Shown piece by piece: positions 35,183 through 45,004 of a stretch of DNA of 64,000 bases; position 1 is the first letter of the stretch, and each line of letters starts with the position of its first letter. Where the stretch lies: the NCBI RefSeq assembly GCF_014201735.1, contig NZ_JACHFE010000001.1:62001-126000 (forward strand). The letters are read 5' to 3'. Source of the stretch: Marinobacter oulmenensis (lineage in GTDB: Bacteria > Pseudomonadota > Gammaproteobacteria > Pseudomonadales > Oleiphilaceae). The position numbers and the translations under genes are program-made. The notes under the pieces were generated by a model that did no database searches, was not told where the DNA came from, and saw nothing but the letters and a program-made list of their open reading frames with translations.

Positions 35183-36586
35183 CTATTCCCGTAACTCCAG
35201 GTGTTCAGCCAGTTCAACCCGGTTTCGGCCCCCGTGTTTGGCACGATAGAGGGCTGCGTCCGCCCGGTGCATCAGCTTCTGGTAATCCGGGTGGCCATCA
35301 AAACAGGCCACGCCAATGCTCACCGTGACATTCAGGGTTTCACCCTCTGGGAGGCGGAAGGCTTCCTGTTCGACACTCCGGCGCAATTTTTCCGCGATGG
35401 ACCTCACCCGGGTTGGGTCTGTGTCCATGATGACAAGCATGAATTCCTCCCCACCCAGACGAAACAGGTAGTCGCCGGAGCGGGTATTGTTTACCAGAAT
35501 CAGGGCCAGTTGCTGGAGTACAGCGTCTCCAGACTGGTGGCCGTATTGATCATTGACCTGCTTGAAGTGATCGATATCGATGGCCAGTAAGGCGAAGACG
35601 TTGTCCCGGTTCCGGGCCTGGCTGATCTGTTTGCCCAGCACCACGGGCAGGAACTTGCGGTTGAGCAGGCGGGTGAGTACATCACGGCCGGACTCCAGTT
35701 CATTGTTCTGTTCGAACAGGTGGTCCAGATGGAACTGGATGCCCTTCACCCGATCCCGGAATTCGCGCAGCATTTGCACCTTATCTCCGGCTCCGGGCGC
35801 CGCCTGAACAGAAGTATTGAATAGTGGCAGGAGCACGTCGTCGATGTGCTCCATGGCATCAAGGATGGCTTCGGCTTCCGGCGAGCCTTCAAAGGCGTGA
35901 ACGCCTTTGTGGCGAAACCAGAGGCCAAAGTCGGAAGCCTGGATCCTGGGCATCCGGGTGCCGTCTGTGCCGACGGCGTGGTTGAACATGAACTGATTTT
36001 CCCAGTCCAGCAGGGCCGCTCGCTGCTGTTCCTTCTCGTTAGCAATGTTCTGGGTGATGGCGAACAACCGGTAGGCCTCTTCTGCCCGGGAGTTGCGGTC
36101 ATGGGAGATAGCGTAGGCGTGGCTCATGATTTCCATGGCCAGATCCATGGTGTCGCAGACCATGCGGGCGGCGCTGATCCGCTGCGATTCACTCAGCCCC
36201 GGGTGGTCATCCAGCAGCACATGGAACCGGTCTTTCAGGCAACGGGTGCCCCGTAACACCAGATGCACCGGTATATCGATGCGGGCATGCACCTCGCCGA
36301 CCTTGCGCTGTTCGGCAATCAGGCTAAGCAGATCGTCCTTTGTGGCAGTGGCAAAGAGCACCGACAACCATCGCTCCATTGACCGGCCCAGTCGGGCGTG
36401 GACTTCCTCATGGGATAGAAACTGGGATGCCGCCGGGTCTGCCAGCATCTCGCGGTAAAAGTGCGCCGACAATGACGCACTGTTGTCCCGGACAAATGCC
36501 AGTACAAACTGTCGGGTTTCGTTGCTGAAGCGTTGGTTCACCGCCTGCCACTCGGCGGACAGTTGCTCTGGCGAGAAACGGGGCAT
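35183..36586 (-). CDS. dosC: Globin-coupled diguanylate cyclase (DosC type)
   Basis: Oxygen-sensing cyclic-di-GMP synthase. From ATG 36586 (GGAAAC upstream) it has 467 residues, near E. coli DosC: N-terminal globin (about 1-160) with proximal heme His100 in KVGEVHARIDIPVHLVLRG, a middle helical domain, and a GGDEF domain (about 300-460) with RLGGEEF and the inhibitory RSGD five residues before it. Both heme and cyclase sites look intact. It ends the 35-42 kb signalling cluster, with a 122-base gap after the HD-GYP gene, so it may have its own promoter. Confidence 0.92.
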   Translation of the reverse strand: MPRFSPEQLSAEWQAVNQRFSNETRQFVLAFVRDNSASLSAHFYREMLADPAASQFLSHEEVHARLGRSMERWLSVLFATATKDDLLSLIAEQRKVGEVHARIDIPVHLVLRGTRCLKDRFHVLLDDHPGLSESQRISAARMVCDTMDLAMEIMSHAYAISHDRNSRAEEAYRLFAITQNIANEKEQQRAALLDWENQFMFNHAVGTDGTRMPRIQASDFGLWFRHKGVHAFEGSPEAEAILDAMEHIDDVLLPLFNTSVQAAPGAGDKVQMLREFRDRVKGIQFHLDHLFEQNNELESGRDVLTRLLNRKFLPVVLGKQISQARNRDNVFALLAIDIDHFKQVNDQYGHQSGDAVLQQLALILVNNTRSGDYLFRLGGEEFMLVIMDTDPTRVRSIAEKLRRSVEQEAFRLPEGETLNVTVSIGVACFDGHPDYQKLMHRADAALYRAKHGGRNRVELAEHLELRE

Positions 36587-36708
36587 GTTGTTTCCTTTTT
36601 CGGGTGAGGCTGTGGGATCCGGCGGGGCCCTCTGTCTGGGAGCGGATTCTGTCACACGCGGCTGCCCGGCGCTAATTGCTAAGCATAGCGGCAGCCCGTG
36701 CTGGTGGC

Positions 36709-37704
36709 TCAGGCGGTCTGCTTGTCCTGCCAGCGTTCCCGGACTTCAAGAATGTCTGGCAGGCACCGGAAAAACACCGGAACCAGCTCCGGGTCAAAAT
36801 GCTTGCCGCTCTGCTCACGAATCAGGTCGGTGGCCTGCTCAATGGGCCAGGCTTTCTTGTAGGGGCGTTCGCTGGTCAGGGCATCAAACACGTCTGCCAG
36901 CGCGACGATCCGGGCGGATATCGGAATGGCTTCGCCGGAAAGCCCCTGGGGGTAGCCCGAACCATCCCACTTCTCGTGGTGGCACAAAGCCACTTCCCGC
37001 GCCATGTCGAGCAGCGCGGAACCGTCCTCTCCAATGATTTCCGCGCCGATGCGGGCGTGGCTCTGCATGACAGTCCATTCCTCGGCATCCAGTTTTCCGG
37101 GTTTCTGGAGGATTGCATCGGGGATACCGATCTTGCCGACGTCATGCATGGGGGCGGCATTCAGGAGGGTGTCGGACCAGGTCTGTCCAAGGCCGGCTTC
37201 ACGGGCAATCAGGCGAGAGAAGTGACTCATCCGGATAACGTGCAGGCCGGTTTCGTTGTCCTTGTATTCGGCGGCGCGCCCCAGGCGATGAACCACGGCC
37301 AGGCGGCTCTCGACCAGTTCGTCCATCTGTACCAGGGACAGGTGGGTCCGGACTCGGGCTCGGACAATCGCCGGGCTGACCGGCTTGGTGATGTAGTCCA
37401 CCGCCCCCAGGTCGAAGCCCCGGGTTTCATCATCGGTATCTGACAGAGCGGTGACGAAGATAACGGGAATGGCCTGGGTCTCCGGGGCCTGTTTCAGCGC
37501 CTTGCAAACCTCGTGGCCGGACATGCCGGGTATCATCACATCCAGCAGGATCAGGTCGGGTTGTTCCTGCTGAGCCAGGGCCAGCGCCCGGGCGCCGTCC
37601 TTGGCGAACAGCAGGCGGTAGTGATCGGACAGGATGTTGCGCAGCACCTGCAGGTTGGTGGCCTCATCGTCCACCAGCAGAAGCGTCTTGGTGTCGGTTA
37701 GCAT
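36709..37704 (-). CDS. REC-HD-GYP response regulator, cyclic-di-GMP phosphodiesterase
   Basis: 331 residues: receiver domain (7-125) with Asp55 in LILLDVMIPG and Lys in ITKPVS, then an HD-GYP domain with the HD at 187-188 (MHDVGKIGIPD), CHHEKWDGSGYPQGL near 242-254 and the ligand Asp in ALADVFDALTSERPYK. All residues needed for hydrolysis of cyclic-di-GMP are present. It overlaps the hybrid kinase gene by 7 bases and is its natural phosphotransfer target. Confidence 0.93.
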   Translation of the reverse strand: MLTDTKTLLLVDDEATNLQVLRNILSDHYRLLFAKDGARALALAQQEQPDLILLDVMIPGMSGHEVCKALKQAPETQAIPVIFVTALSDTDDETRGFDLGAVDYITKPVSPAIVRARVRTHLSLVQMDELVESRLAVVHRLGRAAEYKDNETGLHVIRMSHFSRLIAREAGLGQTWSDTLLNAAPMHDVGKIGIPDAILQKPGKLDAEEWTVMQSHARIGAEIIGEDGSALLDMAREVALCHHEKWDGSGYPQGLSGEAIPISARIVALADVFDALTSERPYKKAWPIEQATDLIREQSGKHFDPELVPVFFRCLPDILEVRERWQDKQTA

Positions 37705-40616
37705 GAAGATACCTCAATGGTGGAACGGTAGTCAGCCAGCAGGCGGGCGGCCGTTTCCGGTTCAAAATTGTCCAGTGCCTGTGCAACCGGGTCGGCAACG
37801 GAGGCCGGGAGTCCGTCTCTGAGCCCGGAAAAATCGCTGTCCGGGATCTCGCCATTCCTGAGCCTGCCGATCAGCGAGTCCAGGCGGGTGGCTATGTCGG
37901 CCGGTGCCGGTTCCGCTGGTTCGGACCCGGGTTCAGGTTCCGATACAGGTGGTTTGCCGATGTTGTGATGAAACCAGTCCAGGGTGTCGGCAAAGGCCTG
38001 CTCAAACTGTTGCCATTGCCGATGGTCCACCTTGCGATGTTGCCGGTGCCGGGTTTCCATGTCCTCAAGGATGCTGGCCATGGCTGTGAACCCCAGGTTG
38101 CCTGCAAGCCCTTTGACTTTGTGGCACTGGGCCATGGCGTCAGAGCTGGAGGCCAGTGATTTCAACGACTCCGGCTGGTTCTCCGCACTGGTCAGAAAAT
38201 GATGGGCCGTGTTCTGGTAAGCAGCCGGATCCGGCCAAAGCTGCTCGATGAGACGGTTGTCTACCGGCCCCGTCTCCCGGTCACCGGTCCTGTCCGGGCC
38301 GGCGGTTTCCAGGCCGAGCAGGCGGGCCATTTCCGCAGTGAGTTCGGCCAGGTCGAGGGGCTTGGTGGCAAAGCCGTCCATGCCGGCCTGGCGGGCGTGC
38401 TGGCGGTCTTCCTCCAGGACACTGGCGGTGAGGGCAATAATCGGGGTGCGGGGCAGTCGCCGTTCTGCCTCTAGCTGGCGGATGGCGCGGGTCGCTTCAT
38501 GGCCGTTCAGGTCCGGCATCTGGACATCCATCAGGATCAGGTCAAACGCCTCATCGCCGAATGCTTCCACCGCTTCCCGCCCGGTCGTGGCGGTGACAAC
38601 CCGGTGCTGGCGTTTGCCCAGCAGCGCTCGCAGAAGTTCCAGGTTCTGGGGCGCGTCATCGGCGACCAGAACAGTGAGTGGTGGCAAGGGCGTTTCTTTC
38701 ACCGTGCGTGTGGTCTGCTCGACGGGTTTGCCTGCAGGTAGGGGCAGAGTGACCAGGAAGCGCGAGCCCCGGCCCTCAAGGCTGGTCACCGTGATGGTCC
38801 CGCCCATGCATTCGGTCAGCTGGCGGGCAATGGTGGTGCCCAGGCCGGTGCCCCCAAATCGCCGTGTGGTGCTGGAGTCCGCCTGAGTGAAGGGTTCAAA
38901 GATTTTTTCGATACGATCCGCCGGGATGCCGATTCCGGTGTCTTCGACGGCGAAGGAGACCGGTCCGCCGGGGTTGTTTTCCACACGGAGGGTGACCCCT
39001 CCCTGGCGGGTAAACTTGACCGCATTACTGACCAGGTTCAGCAGCACCTGCTGGATTCTTAGCGGGTCACCATGGAAAAACTCCGGGGCCTGGTAGTCGA
39101 GTTTCAGGTAAAGGCCCTGGCGGCTGGCATTCAGTGACTGGGTGGCGACGAGTTGGTCGCACAGGGCACGAAGGCTGAAATCCCGTTTTTCCAGCTCCAC
39201 ATTACCGCTGTCCAGCTTGGCAGTATCCAGTATGTCGTTGAGCAGTGCCAGAAGGGAGCGGGCCGAGTTGCGGACAATGCCCAGGTGTCCGGCCTGGGTA
39301 TCGTCCAGGGGAGTATCCAGCATCAGGTCGGTGAACCCGATGATGGCGTTCATGGGGGTACGGATTTCATGGCTCATGTTGGCCAGGAAGGCACTTTTGG
39401 CCTCGGCCGCCTGTTCCGCCTCTTCCTTGGCCCGGCGCAGGTCTGTTTCCATGCGGTGACGTTCGGAGATGTCGGTGACAAAGCCGACAAAGGTGGATAC
39501 GCCGCCGAGCCGGGATTCGCCAATGCCCAGACGGACGGGAATCTCGTGGCCGTCCTTGTGCAGGGCCCGGACCTCCCGGCCCGAACCGATGATTTTGCGT
39601 TCACCGGTACGCAGGTAATTCTTCAGATAGCCGTCATGGGCATCCCGGTGCGGGTTGGCCATCAGCAGGTTGACGTTCTGCCCCACCACCTCGTCGGCCT
39701 GGTATCCGAAAATACGTTCGGCGGACTCGTTGAACGAGAGGATGATACCCCGGTCGGAGATCTTGATGATGCCATCAACCGCCGCATCTACAATGGTGGT
39801 CAGTTCACTGGCGGTCTCCTGGCTGCGCCGGTACAGGCTGCGGTAGCGGGCCACCGCATTGACCCCGCCAGCCAGCAGGCTGAAGAAAACGGTAATGCCG
39901 GCAATGGTCAGGGCCAGGGCGATGTGTTCCTGGCTTCCCGGCATGAAGTCGGGGTCCGGGGCTCCGATAAATCGGGCTGCCTCCATACCGGTATAGTGCA
40001 TGCCGGCGATGGCCAGCCCCATCACCGCCCCGGCCAGCAGGCGCCGTTTATAGCCTCTCAGGCGTGTACGAGTGCGCAGGCCAAAGCTGATCCAGAGCGC
40101 GAGGGTGCCCAGCAGTACCGCAACCACCAGAGACAGCGTGAACAGGGCCGGGTCATACCGCAGGGCCGGACCAATATCCATGGCCGCCATACCCAGATAG
40201 TGCATGGCGCCAATTCCGGAACCCACCGCCAGGCCGCCGGTGATCAGGGCTGTCCGGGTCAGTCTGTATTTCGCCAGCAGGCTCAGCGTGACCCAGGATG
40301 CCAGCAGGCTCGGCACGGCTGACAGGGCGGTCAGGCCCGGGTGGTAACCCACGTGGGTGGGCATCTCGAAAGCCAGCATCCCGATAAAATGCATGGACCA
40401 GATGCCCAGACCCAGAGACGTGGCCCCACTGATCAGGTGCAGGCGCTGCATCAACTGGGAGTTGCTGCGTCTGGCCGCTGCGGCCAGGGTCAGGCCCATG
40501 TAGGAGGCGCCCACGGCGATGGCGAGCGACAGTGCCACGAGCGCCAGGTCGTATTGACCGCTGACGAGTTTTTCCGGGGCTTCCCCCAAAACAAAAAACT
40601 GCTCAAGCACTATCAA
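37698..40616 (-). CDS. MHYT-PAS hybrid sensor histidine kinase with REC and HPt domains
   Basis: 972-residue membrane kinase. Seven membrane helices (1-250) contain three MHYT motifs (SMHFIGM, AMHYLGM, GMHYTGM), proposed in the family to bind metal and sense O2, CO or NO. PAS (268-388), HisKA with NMSHEIRTPMN (His416), ATPase domain (514-628), receiver (647-765, Asp697 in LILMDVQMP) and HPt (790-890, His832 in CHKVKGLAGN) follow. The G2 box reads GTGLGTT rather than GTGLGL. The complete H-D-H chain suggests transfer to the REC-HD-GYP protein encoded next. Confidence 0.93.
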   Translation of the reverse strand: MIVLEQFFVLGEAPEKLVSGQYDLALVALSLAIAVGASYMGLTLAAAARRSNSQLMQRLHLISGATSLGLGIWSMHFIGMLAFEMPTHVGYHPGLTALSAVPSLLASWVTLSLLAKYRLTRTALITGGLAVGSGIGAMHYLGMAAMDIGPALRYDPALFTLSLVVAVLLGTLALWISFGLRTRTRLRGYKRRLLAGAVMGLAIAGMHYTGMEAARFIGAPDPDFMPGSQEHIALALTIAGITVFFSLLAGGVNAVARYRSLYRRSQETASELTTIVDAAVDGIIKISDRGIILSFNESAERIFGYQADEVVGQNVNLLMANPHRDAHDGYLKNYLRTGERKIIGSGREVRALHKDGHEIPVRLGIGESRLGGVSTFVGFVTDISERHRMETDLRRAKEEAEQAAEAKSAFLANMSHEIRTPMNAIIGFTDLMLDTPLDDTQAGHLGIVRNSARSLLALLNDILDTAKLDSGNVELEKRDFSLRALCDQLVATQSLNASRQGLYLKLDYQAPEFFHGDPLRIQQVLLNLVSNAVKFTRQGGVTLRVENNPGGPVSFAVEDTGIGIPADRIEKIFEPFTQADSSTTRRFGGTGLGTTIARQLTECMGGTITVTSLEGRGSRFLVTLPLPAGKPVEQTTRTVKETPLPPLTVLVADDAPQNLELLRALLGKRQHRVVTATTGREAVEAFGDEAFDLILMDVQMPDLNGHEATRAIRQLEAERRLPRTPIIALTASVLEEDRQHARQAGMDGFATKPLDLAELTAEMARLLGLETAGPDRTGDRETGPVDNRLIEQLWPDPAAYQNTAHHFLTSAENQPESLKSLASSSDAMAQCHKVKGLAGNLGFTAMASILEDMETRHRQHRKVDHRQWQQFEQAFADTLDWFHHNIGKPPVSEPEPGSEPAEPAPADIATRLDSLIGRLRNGEIPDSDFSGLRDGLPASVADPVAQALDNFEPETAARLLADYRSTIEVSSC

Positions 40617-41899
40617 TGGTCAACACCCTGGTCGGAAACGACCTGATTCTTGCCAGCTCTCTTGGCGTGGTACATGATCCGGTCAACCCGGTCCAGCATG
40701 CCTGCCGGTGTGTCGTCGGCCCTGGATTCGGTTACGCCGACGGAGACGGTGACATGGCCGATGTCCCTGAATGGAACATCGGAGAGGGCCTGGCGCAGGT
40801 TGTCGGCGATCTCAACGGCCTTATCCACGCCGCAGAAGGGCAGCAGAACAATAAACTCCTCACCGCCCCAGCGGATGCATTTGTCGGTTTTCCGTGTGCG
40901 ATCCATCAGGGTGTCGGCCACCGCCTTGATGACCTCGTCGCCCCGACTGTGCCCGTGGGTGTCGTTAATGGTTTTGAAATCATCAATGTCCAGCATGAGC
41001 ATGCAGAAGGGTGAGCTCTCTTCCTGAGCCTGAATCAGGGAAACCTCCAGGTCAATCTCGCCGGCCCGTCGGTTCAGCAGACCGGTCAGGGAATCGTGGG
41101 AGGCCTGCTCCCGGAGCTTGAGCTCGGCGAAAACACGGTCCGTCAGGTCTTTGATGATGCTGATGAAGTGGGTGATCCTGCCCTTGGCATTCTTGACCGG
41201 CGTGATGGTTTGCTGGCAATGGATTTCGTGACCGTCCTTGTGTCGGTTGATCACCATGGCGCGAAACGGCAGGCCTTCATTCAGATGGCGCCACAGTCCC
41301 CGGTAAAAGGTCCTGTCGTGCCGCCCGGATTTCAGAAGGGCCGGTGAGCGGCCAATGACTTCAATCGGTGTGTAGCCGGTAATGATTTCAAACCCCTGGT
41401 TGGCAAACTCGATGATGCCTTCCTCGTTGGTGATGAAGATACCGTCATAGGCGGCATCAATCGCCTTGGCAAACAGGTTGCCGGTGGACTCCGCTGCATG
41501 CAGCTGGGTGACATCCTTCTGTACGGATACGTAGAAATGTGGTTCACCGGATTCGTCATTCACTGCGGAAATTGTCCATTCCACCAGGTAGGGGCGGCCA
41601 TTCTTGTGGTAGTTGACCGTAGACCCGGTGAACGGCTGATGGCTCTTCAGGGCGTCCCGGAGTTCGTGAATGACTGTGGGTTCGGTGAGTGGCCCCTGGA
41701 GCATTTTCGGGTTGTTCCCCACCAGTTCCCGGGAGCTGTAACCGGTCATGTTACAAAAGGCAGGATTGGCATAGAGGATCTTGTGATCAGCATCGGTCAG
41801 CAATACTGAATTGAACGCCAGATCGGCGGCGGCGCGAAAAGCCAGATGCAGATCCTCAGCGGTCAGTGCATCAAGAGACTGGGAAAATTCCTGGTTCAA
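40613..41899 (-). CDS. PAS-PAS diguanylate cyclase
   Basis: Soluble GGDEF protein, 428 residues from the TTG at 41899, which has AGGA six bases upstream; a longer TTG start at 41986 is possible. Two PAS domains (about 20-140 and 145-265; FNSVLLTDADHKILYANPAF, YDGIFITNEEGIIEFANQGF) precede GGDEF (about 270-425) with RWGGEEF and the inhibitory RKTD. It is the first gene of the operon and overlaps the hybrid kinase by 4 bases. PAS ligands cannot be told from sequence. Confidence 0.9.
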   Translation of the reverse strand: MNQEFSQSLDALTAEDLHLAFRAAADLAFNSVLLTDADHKILYANPAFCNMTGYSSRELVGNNPKMLQGPLTEPTVIHELRDALKSHQPFTGSTVNYHKNGRPYLVEWTISAVNDESGEPHFYVSVQKDVTQLHAAESTGNLFAKAIDAAYDGIFITNEEGIIEFANQGFEIITGYTPIEVIGRSPALLKSGRHDRTFYRGLWRHLNEGLPFRAMVINRHKDGHEIHCQQTITPVKNAKGRITHFISIIKDLTDRVFAELKLREQASHDSLTGLLNRRAGEIDLEVSLIQAQEESSPFCMLMLDIDDFKTINDTHGHSRGDEVIKAVADTLMDRTRKTDKCIRWGGEEFIVLLPFCGVDKAVEIADNLRQALSDVPFRDIGHVTVSVGVTESRADDTPAGMLDRVDRIMYHAKRAGKNQVVSDQGVDH

Positions 41900-42214
41900 C
41901 GTGAATCCTGCGGTGCTTCGGCAAAGGTCAAAAAACGGACAAAAGGTTACAGTGGCAACTATCGTGTGGGTCGTGACGGGTGTCAACGCGCAATAGTGCC
42001 TAGGTCGGGGTATTCACGGGCGTAATGGCGAACATTCACCGGGCCGCGGTTGAAGTCTCAATAATCGGTGCAATAGTTATTAGTGACTTAACATCAGGGC
42101 GCTTTTTCAGCAGGGTAAGGTCCCAGAACGGCCCGCCAGATCACCGAGCGGGGTGCTGAAACGGCGCTTCAAGCCTTCCGGAGTTTTCGGAAAACGTCGA
42201 AAAGGAGGCACTAC
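41900..42214. promoter_or_regulatory. Intergenic region between the PAS-GGDEF gene and acnA
   Basis: This 315-base divergent gap must hold both promoters. It is AT-richer near 42050-42095 (TTGAAG at 42050 followed by an AATAGTTATTAG stretch), a candidate acnA promoter, but no clear consensus is seen. The acnA leader has a short palindrome TTCCG-GAGTTTT-CGGAA (near 42177-42192) before a strong AAGGAGG site. Confidence 0.4.
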
Positions 42215-44974
42215 ATGGCCAACGACAGTCTTGGCAACGACAGCCTGAACACCTTGACCACCCTGGATGCCGGTGGCAGGACCTACCATTACTACAGCCT
42301 GCCCAAAGCAGGTGAGTCACTGGGCGACCTGGATCGCCTGCCTTTCTCACTGAAAGTCCTGATGGAGAACCTGCTGCGTAATGAGGACGGCACCACCGTG
42401 GATCAGTCCCACATTAACGCCATGGTGCAGTGGCTCAAGGACCGGCATTCCGACACCGAGATCCAGTACCGTCCGGCCCGGGTGCTGATGCAGGATTTCA
42501 CCGGTGTCCCCGGTGTGGTGGATCTGGCTGCGATGCGAGAAGCCGTCAAGAACGCGGGCAAGGATCCGGCCCTGATCAACCCCCTGTCACCGGTGGATCT
42601 GGTGATTGACCACTCCGTCATGGTCGATGAATACGGCACACCGAAGTCGTTCAAGGACAACGTGGCCATCGAGATGGAGCGCAACCAGGAGCGCTACGAA
42701 TTTCTGCGTTGGGGGCAGCAGGCCTTTGACAACTTCCGGGTCGTGCCTCCCGGCACTGGCATCTGCCACCAGGTGAATCTGGAGTACCTGGGCAAGACCG
42801 TCTGGCAGAAAGAGATCGAAGGCAAAACCGTTGCCTACCCGGATACCCTGGTGGGTACCGATTCCCACACCACCATGATCAACGGCCTGGGTATTCTGGG
42901 CTGGGGTGTCGGTGGCATCGAGGCCGAGGCGGCCATGCTGGGGCAGCCGGTTTCCATGCTGATTCCCGAGGTGGTCGGCTTCAAGATCACCGGCAAGCTG
43001 CGTGAGGGCATCACCGCGACCGACCTGGTGCTGACCGTGGTGGAAATGCTGCGCAAGAAAGGCGTGGTTGGGAAATTCGTGGAATTCTATGGCGACGGCC
43101 TGAAAGACATGCCCGTGGCCGACCGGGCCACCATTGCCAACATGGCGCCGGAGTACGGGGCGACCTGTGGCTTTTTCCCGGTGGATGATCAGACCATCAC
43201 CTACATGCGCCTGACCGGTCGGGATGAAGAACAGCTGGAACTGGTGGAAGCCTATGCCAAAGCCCAGGGCCTCTGGCGTGAGCCCGGCCACGAACCGGTC
43301 TACACCGACACCCTGGAACTGGACATGGGCGATGTGGAGGCCAGCCTTGCCGGGCCGAAACGGCCCCAGGACCGGGTTGCCCTGAAAAACATGAAAGCTT
43401 CCTTTGAGCTGTTGATGGAAACCGCCGAGGGCCCCGCTGAGACCCGCGAAGCCAAGCTGGAGTCCGAAGGTGGGCAGACAGCGGTTGGCATCGAGAAAAG
43501 CTACGAGCACCCCGCCAGCCAGCCGCTGGAGATGAACGGCGAATCCACCCGTCTGGACCCGGGCGCCGTGGTCATCGCAGCCATTACCTCCTGTACCAAT
43601 ACCTCCAACCCCAGCGTGATGATGGCCGCCGGCCTGATTGCCCAAAAAGCGGTGGAAAAAGGCCTGAGCACCAAGCCCTGGGTAAAAACCTCGCTGGCAC
43701 CGGGCTCCAAGGTGGTGACTGACTACCTCAAGGTCGCCGGGCTGCAGGACGACCTGGACAAACTGGGCTTCAACCTGGTGGGTTACGGTTGCACCACCTG
43801 TATCGGTAACTCCGGGCCGCTGCCCGATGCCGTGGAAAAAGCCATTACCGATGGTGACATGACGGTGGCATCGGTGCTCTCCGGTAACCGGAACTTCGAA
43901 GGCCGGGTGCACCCGCTGGTGAAAACCAACTGGCTGGCGTCACCGCCCCTGGTGGTCGCCTATGCGCTGGCGGGTAACGTCCGGCTGGATCTGACCAAAG
44001 ACCCGCTGGGTACTGACAAGGAAGGCAATCCGGTCTACCTGGGTGACCTCTGGCCGAGCCAGGCGGAAATCGCCGAAGCTGTGGAAAAGGTCAAAACCGA
44101 TATGTTCCGCAAGGAGTACGGCGAGGTCTTTGAGGGTGACGAAACCTGGCAGTCCATCAAAGTGCCGGAAAGCAAGGTGTACGAGTGGTCCGACAAGTCC
44201 ACCTACATCCAGCATCCGCCGTTCTTTGAGGGGCTCAAGGAACAGCCGGACGCCATTGATGACATCCAGGACGCCAACATCCTGGCCATGCTGGGCGATT
44301 CGGTGACCACCGACCACATCTCGCCGGCCGGTTCCTTCAAGCCGGACACGCCGGCTGGCCGTTACCTGCAGGAGCAGGGCGTTGATCCGAAAGACTTCAA
44401 CTCCTACGGCTCCCGCCGGGGGAACCACGAGGTCATGATGCGTGGCACTTTCGCCAACGTGCGGATCAGAAACGAGATGCTGGACGGTGTTGAGGGTGGC
44501 TATACCAAGTTTGTACCTACCGGCGAGCAGATGGCCATTTACGATGCGGCCATGAAGTATCAGGAGCAGGACACACCGCTGGTGGTGGTCGCCGGCAAGG
44601 AATACGGCACCGGTTCCAGCCGTGACTGGGCCGCCAAGGGCACGCGCCTGCTGGGCGTCAAGGCCGTGGTTGCTGAGTCCTACGAGCGCATCCACCGTTC
44701 CAACCTGATCGGGATGGGCGTGATGCCCCTGCAGTTCCCGGAAGGGGTGGACAGAAACAGCCTGAAACTGACCGGCGAGGAGACCATCAGTATTGAGGGT
44801 CTGGCCGGTGATATTCAGCCGGGACAGACGCTGACCATGACGGTCAAGTACAAGGATGGTTCCACCGAAAGCTGTGAGCTCAAATCCCGGATCGACACCG
44901 CCAACGAGGCGGTGTACTTCCGGCATGGCGGCATCCTGCACTACGTGGTGCGTGAGATGCTTCATAACGCCTGA
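42215..44974 (+). CDS. acnA: Aconitate hydratase A
   Basis: TCA-cycle enzyme isomerising citrate and isocitrate through a [4Fe-4S] cluster. 919 residues, near E. coli AcnA (891), colinear with the family: [19 protein letters not shown] near the start, cluster Cys in [12 protein letters not shown] and [14 protein letters not shown], and the swivel domain with [23 protein letters not shown] and [15 protein letters not shown]. The ATG has an AAGGAGG site 8 bases upstream. Confidence 0.97.
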   Translation: MANDSLGNDSLNTLTTLDAGGRTYHYYSLPKAGESLGDLDRLPFSLKVLMENLLRNEDGTTVDQSHINAMVQWLKDRHSDTEIQYRPARVLMQDFTGVPGVVDLAAMREAVKNAGKDPALINPLSPVDLVIDHSVMVDEYGTPKSFKDNVAIEMERNQERYEFLRWGQQAFDNFRVVPPGTGICHQVNLEYLGKTVWQKEIEGKTVAYPDTLVGTDSHTTMINGLGILGWGVGGIEAEAAMLGQPVSMLIPEVVGFKITGKLREGITATDLVLTVVEMLRKKGVVGKFVEFYGDGLKDMPVADRATIANMAPEYGATCGFFPVDDQTITYMRLTGRDEEQLELVEAYAKAQGLWREPGHEPVYTDTLELDMGDVEASLAGPKRPQDRVALKNMKASFELLMETAEGPAETREAKLESEGGQTAVGIEKSYEHPASQPLEMNGESTRLDPGAVVIAAITSCTNTSNPSVMMAAGLIAQKAVEKGLSTKPWVKTSLAPGSKVVTDYLKVAGLQDDLDKLGFNLVGYGCTTCIGNSGPLPDAVEKAITDGDMTVASVLSGNRNFEGRVHPLVKTNWLASPPLVVAYALAGNVRLDLTKDPLGTDKEGNPVYLGDLWPSQAEIAEAVEKVKTDMFRKEYGEVFEGDETWQSIKVPESKVYEWSDKSTYIQHPPFFEGLKEQPDAIDDIQDANILAMLGDSVTTDHISPAGSFKPDTPAGRYLQEQGVDPKDFNSYGSRRGNHEVMMRGTFANVRIRNEMLDGVEGGYTKFVPTGEQMAIYDAAMKYQEQDTPLVVVAGKEYGTGSSRDWAAKGTRLLGVKAVVAESYERIHRSNLIGMGVMPLQFPEGVDRNSLKLTGEETISIEGLAGDIQPGQTLTMTVKYKDGSTESCELKSRIDTANEAVYFRHGGILHYVVREMLHNA

Positions 44975-44980
44975 TGGATT

Positions 44981-45003
44981 CGGGCCGGCCCTGAGCCGGC
45001 CCG
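44981..45003. terminator. GC-rich hairpin between acnA and the convergent kinase gene
   Basis: CGGGCCGGC (44981-44989) pairs with GCCGGCCCG (44995-45003), 5-base loop, between two convergent stops. No T run is seen. Confidence 0.55.
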
Positions 45004-45004
45004 G

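Noticed and set aside
42587..43912. Minus-strand open frame of 441 codons antisense to acnA
   Set aside because: His/Gly-rich shadow; acnA is unambiguous on the other strand.
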